Of a DNA stretch of 64,000 nucleotides, positions 61,347 through 64,000 are shown piece by piece. The stretch lies in contig NZ_MUXN01000010.1 of assembly GCF_001995215.1 (NCBI RefSeq), positions 1 to 64,000 of the forward strand, read 5' to 3'. The DNA comes from Amycolatopsis azurea DSM 43854 (GTDB lineage Bacteria; Actinomycetota; Actinomycetes; Mycobacteriales; Pseudonocardiaceae). Positions within the stretch are counted from its first letter, which is position 1. Each line of letters begins with the position of its first letter. The position numbers were made by a program, and so were the translations under genes. The notes below the pieces were generated by a model, which made no database searches, was not told the origin of the DNA, and worked only from the letters and a program-made list of their open reading frames with translations.

Positions 61347-62136
61347 CCAGGTTCGCGACGGCCGCCATCCCGGCCTCGTTCGGGTGGTACGGCACGCGTC
61401 CTTGCGCGGTCGAGTACCGCTCCATCCAGGGAACGGCCGCGCAGCCGTCGTGGTTCGCGCTGGCGGCCGCCGCCGGGACCAGCGTGGCTCGCTCCTCGCG
61501 GGCCGCCCGCAGGGTCGCCGCCGCGAGCCGGTCCGCGACCTCGTTTTCAAAGGTCAGCTGCTCGGGGGTGAGCGGAACGCCGTCACAGGCGGGCCGGGTG
61601 CGCGGGACGATGGTCAGGTAGTCGACGACCAGGACCCGGGCCCGCGGCGCGCGCTGATGGACTGCCGCGATGACGGCACCGATCTTCTCGTGAACGGTGC
61701 TGAGCGCCGCGCGGACGGCGTTCCGGTCGACCTGGCCACAGTTCGTGCCGCCGGTGTTCTGGCAGCCGTAGGTGAACAGGCTGCCGACGTAGCCGACGTC
61801 GTTTCCGCCGATGGTGACCGTCACGAGCTTGGTGTCCGGCGTGACGGCCTCGATCTGCGGTGGCTGCCCGGCCTGCCCGGTGGTGAGGATGTTCGCGGTG
61901 GTCGCGCCGCCGCAGGTGACGTCGGTGAGGGCGAGCCCGCGTCTCGCGGCGACGAGGCTCGCGTAGTTCTTCGTCGAACGCCCGCAGGTGGCCGGGGTTC
62001 CCGGCTGCTGCGGCGGGATTCCCGGTCCCGCCGCGAACGAACTGCCCATCGCGACATAACGAGCTGATTCGTCGGCTTGGGCGGGTGGAGCGATCAGAAG
62101 GGCGAGCGTGACCGCGACGAGTGTTCGCTTGAGCAT
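61327..62136 (-). CDS. Secreted SGNH/GDSL hydrolase
   Basis: The 269-aa exported esterase has a signal peptide (MLKRTLVAVTLALLIAPPAQA), block I as MGSSFAAGPG (Ser in place of the usual Asp before the nucleophile), block III IGGNDVGY and block V YHPNEAGMAAVA (Asp-His region replaced by HPNEAG). Three disulfide-compatible Cys pairs (ATCGRS, DVTCGGA, YGCQNT, TNCGQV, PACDGV, DGCAAV) support an extracellular lipase/esterase of the Streptomyces type. It starts 10 bp after the carboxylase stop, same strand. Confidence 0.85.
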   Translation of the reverse strand: MLKRTLVAVTLALLIAPPAQADESARYVAMGSSFAAGPGIPPQQPGTPATCGRSTKNYASLVAARRGLALTDVTCGGATTANILTTGQAGQPPQIEAVTPDTKLVTVTIGGNDVGYVGSLFTYGCQNTGGTNCGQVDRNAVRAALSTVHEKIGAVIAAVHQRAPRARVLVVDYLTIVPRTRPACDGVPLTPEQLTFENEVADRLAAATLRAAREERATLVPAAAASANHDGCAAVPWMERYSTAQGRVPYHPNEAGMAAVANLVTAKIP

Positions 62137-62146
62137 TTCGAACCCC

Positions 62147-63403
62147 TTATCTCACGAAGGAAACCGGTTCCGATCCCGCGATGCCGTCGATGGCACCGAG
62201 GCCCAGCAGATCTTCGGGGCGTGGCTTCAGCTTTCCGGCGAGAGCGGGGATCCCTCCGGGCCCCCGCTTGAGGATCCTGGCCGCCAGTTCCGGGGCGATC
62301 ACGGAGAAACAGGCGTCGGGGGTGAGCCAGATCCGGTCCGCCGAACAGAACGCGAGCGCGCCGCCCGAACCTCCTTCCCCGATCACCAGCGTCGTGATCG
62401 GCACGCCCGCGGCCGCGACCGTGCCGAACAGTTCGGCGATGGCGTTTCCGGCCCCGGCCGTCTCCGCGGCCGGATCGGCGGCCGCGCCCGGGGTGTCGAC
62501 GAGTGTCAGCACCGGCAGTCCCAGCCGATCGGCGAGGCGGATCAGGCGGGTCGCCGTCCGGAAACCGCCTGGTGTGGTGGCGGTCCCGGACTGCGCCGCG
62601 TAGGCGACAGACCGCCCGGCACGGTTCCCGATTCCACAAAGGACACCATCGTCGGTACCGCCCCGGAGGCTGGCACGGGTGTCGAAGTAATCGTCGAGAT
62701 AGGCGCCCGCGCGAGGCCGGTCCGCCGACCGGGCGCGCTGGACCGCGTGCCAGCCGTCCCGCGCGGAGTCGAGCGCGCCGAGAGCCCTGGGCAGATCCGC
62801 CGGGCGGTTCCGGGCGCCGCCGGTCAGGAGACCGAGCCACGCCTCCAGCCGTTCGTCGAGCACGTCCTCGGTCACCAGCTCGTCGACATATCCGGCCGCG
62901 TACTGGTTTTCCGCCGTGTACGCGGGATCGTCGGCGTACCGCTCCTCCCGCACCCGGCGCCCGGCGAACCCCACCTGGGCGCCGGGAACGGCGAGCACGA
63001 CGTCGGCGTCCGCGCCGAGGGACGCCCACACGCCGCCGGTCGTGGGATGCCGCGCGACGGCGATGTGCGGCAGCCCTTCTTCGCGCAGCAGCGCCAAACC
63101 TCGGGCGATCCGCTGAAGTTGTCGCAGGGCGGGAACACCCTCCTGCATCCGGGTCCCGCCCGTGGACAGCAACGAGACGACGGGCAAGCGGAGCTTGCGG
63201 GCCTGATCGAGTGCCTCCCCGATCAGGGCGCCGGTCCCGGTGCCGACCGAGCCGCCGAGGAAGCCGAACTCGAACCGGATCACCACGGCCTCGTGGACGC
63301 CGAACTTCGCGCGTTCGCAGACGACCGCCTCGTCCGTGCCCGCGCGTTCCCTCGCTCCCGCCAGGGAGGCGGTGTAACCGTCCCAGCCGAGCGGGTCAGC
63401 CAT
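62147..63403 (-). CDS. Fused acyl-CoA/acetyl-CoA carboxylase carboxyltransferase
   Basis: The 418-aa protein combines a beta-like half (FEFGFLGGSVGTGTGALIGEALDQA, LSTGGTRMQEG, HPTTGGVWASLGADADVVLAVPGAQVGFAGRRV) and an alpha-like half (TATRLIRLADRLGLPVLTLVDTPGAAADPAAE, GEGGSGGALAF). The zinc-finger N-terminus of bacterial AccD is absent. It should transfer carboxybiotin to an acyl-CoA. The ATG at 63403 overlaps the acyl-CoA ligase stop by 8 bp, so ligase then carboxylase act in one pathway. Confidence 0.86.
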   Translation of the reverse strand: MADPLGWDGYTASLAGARERAGTDEAVVCERAKFGVHEAVVIRFEFGFLGGSVGTGTGALIGEALDQARKLRLPVVSLLSTGGTRMQEGVPALRQLQRIARGLALLREEGLPHIAVARHPTTGGVWASLGADADVVLAVPGAQVGFAGRRVREERYADDPAYTAENQYAAGYVDELVTEDVLDERLEAWLGLLTGGARNRPADLPRALGALDSARDGWHAVQRARSADRPRAGAYLDDYFDTRASLRGGTDDGVLCGIGNRAGRSVAYAAQSGTATTPGGFRTATRLIRLADRLGLPVLTLVDTPGAAADPAAETAGAGNAIAELFGTVAAAGVPITTLVIGEGGSGGALAFCSADRIWLTPDACFSVIAPELAARILKRGPGGIPALAGKLKPRPEDLLGLGAIDGIAGSEPVSFVR

Positions 63404-64000
63404 GGAGCGCCCGCTTGAGGACCTTGCCCATCTCGTTGCGGGGCAAAGCTTCCAGATAGTGGACCACCCGCGGCCGCTTGTGCGGCGACAGTAATCCGGC
63501 GACGTGGTCGGCGAGTTCGTCCGCCGTCGGCTTGACCTCGGCTGGGACGATCCAGGCGACGATGCGCTCGCCGAGGTCGTCGTCCGGCTCCCCGGTGACG
63601 GCCGCCTCGGCCACCCCGGGGTGCTCCAGGAGCGCGTTCTCGATCTCGCCCGCGCCGATCTTGTAGCCGCCGCTCTTGATCAGGTCGGTGGCCCGGCGGC
63701 CCACGATCCGCACGTAACCGTCGGCGTCGCGGACCGCCATGTCGCCGGTCCGGAACCAGCCGTCGCGCAGGGCGGCTTCCGTGGCGTCCGGCCGGTTCAG
63801 GTAGCCGAGGAACAGGTTCGGGCCGCGGACCTCGATCTCCCCCACCGAGTCCTCGGCCAGGGGCTCTCCGGCGTCGTCGACCAGCCGCAGTTCGACGCCG
63901 GGCACCGGCGGGCCGACCGCGCCGGGCCGCCGGTCCCCCGTGGCGCGGACACCGCAGTTCATCAGCGTCTCGGTCATGCCGTAGCGCTCGACGACCTGCT
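63396..64000 (-). CDS. Acyl-CoA synthetase, C-terminal part (cut by window edge)
   Basis: Only the last about 200 residues lie in the window; the frame continues past 64000. It contains YGMTET, GEIEVRGPNLFLGY, WFRTGDMA, the hinge RATDLIKSGGYKIGAGEIE and the catalytic Lys in NEMGKVLK, a MatB/fatty acyl-CoA ligase pattern. It overlaps the carboxylase gene, suggesting it makes the acyl-CoA that is then carboxylated. The N-terminal substrate region is not seen. Confidence 0.85.
   Translation of the reverse strand, partial: QVVERYGMTETLMNCGVRATGDRRPGAVGPPVPGVELRLVDDAGEPLAEDSVGEIEVRGPNLFLGYLNRPDATEAALRDGWFRTGDMAVRDADGYVRIVGRRATDLIKSGGYKIGAGEIENALLEHPGVAEAAVTGEPDDDLGERIVAWIVPAEVKPTADELADHVAGLLSPHKRPRVVHYLEALPRNEMGKVLKRALHG

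Noticed and set aside
1..64000. tRNA or rRNA genes
   Set aside because: The intergenic stretches were read for tRNA-like arms and rRNA motifs and none were seen.

Overview
The window is high-GC actinobacterial chromosome. Frequent GTG starts, 4-bp ATGA/GTGA gene overlaps, IdeR/DtxR-type iron boxes, NRPS siderophore genes and GC-rich intergenic repeat families fit a Pseudonocardiaceae member, possibly Amycolatopsis (inference; no rRNA or marker gene is present). No tRNA, rRNA, CRISPR array or transposase was found.

Region 1 (67-17962) is a catabolic/uptake cluster for an unidentified substrate. It encodes a dipeptide/oligopeptide-type ABC importer (fused double ATPase, lipoprotein receptor, two permeases), three alpha/beta hydrolases, an O-methyltransferase-like protein, an SDR, a YtcJ-type amidohydrolase, a zinc alcohol dehydrogenase, two paralogous aldo/keto reductase-like proteins, a GMC flavo-oxidoreductase, an aldehyde dehydrogenase and a GntR/FCD regulator. 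Its divergent promoters share a palindrome, (T)CTAC-N4-GTAG(A), at five positions around 2017-2150, 9206-9219 and 11279-11290, which points to one regulon.

Region 2 (17970-34175) is mixed. It holds a membrane protein with a winged-helix tail, a secreted hydrolase, an 800-bp gene-free stretch packed with repeats (a 21-bp tandem array, a hairpin and a MITE-like element), a DUF2268-type metalloprotease, an NTF2-like protein, a sortase-anchored choice-of-anchor A protein with its neighbouring XRE regulator, and a co-directional run of secreted phosphatase, MFS transporter, beta-propeller protein, two sensor kinases and a LuxR response regulator. A lipoprotein gene follows, preceded by a decayed tandem copy of itself, then a small SRPBCC protein.

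Region 3 (34176-55904) is an iron-regulated catecholate siderophore locus, read almost entirely right to left. It makes 2,3-dihydroxybenzoate (isochorismate synthase, isochorismatase, dehydrogenase, fed by a dedicated DAHP synthase), activates it (DHB-AMP ligase, stand-alone aryl carrier), and extends it on a two-module NRPS with domain order C-A-PCP-E-C-A-PCP-E-C. The locus also encodes a FecCD-type importer, a siderophore-interacting reductase and an MFS exporter. The NRPS ends in a condensation domain with no thioesterase, so the release step is unexplained. Two IdeR-like boxes precede the isochorismate synthase operon and the dehydrogenase gene.

Region 4 (56056-64000) holds a response regulator-histidine kinase-lipoprotein cassette beside a divergent VanY-like D,D-carboxypeptidase, a saccharopine dehydrogenase-like oxidoreductase, a GlxA-type AraC regulator, a secreted SGNH hydrolase, a fused acyl-CoA carboxylase carboxyltransferase and the C-terminal part of an acyl-CoA ligase cut by the window edge.
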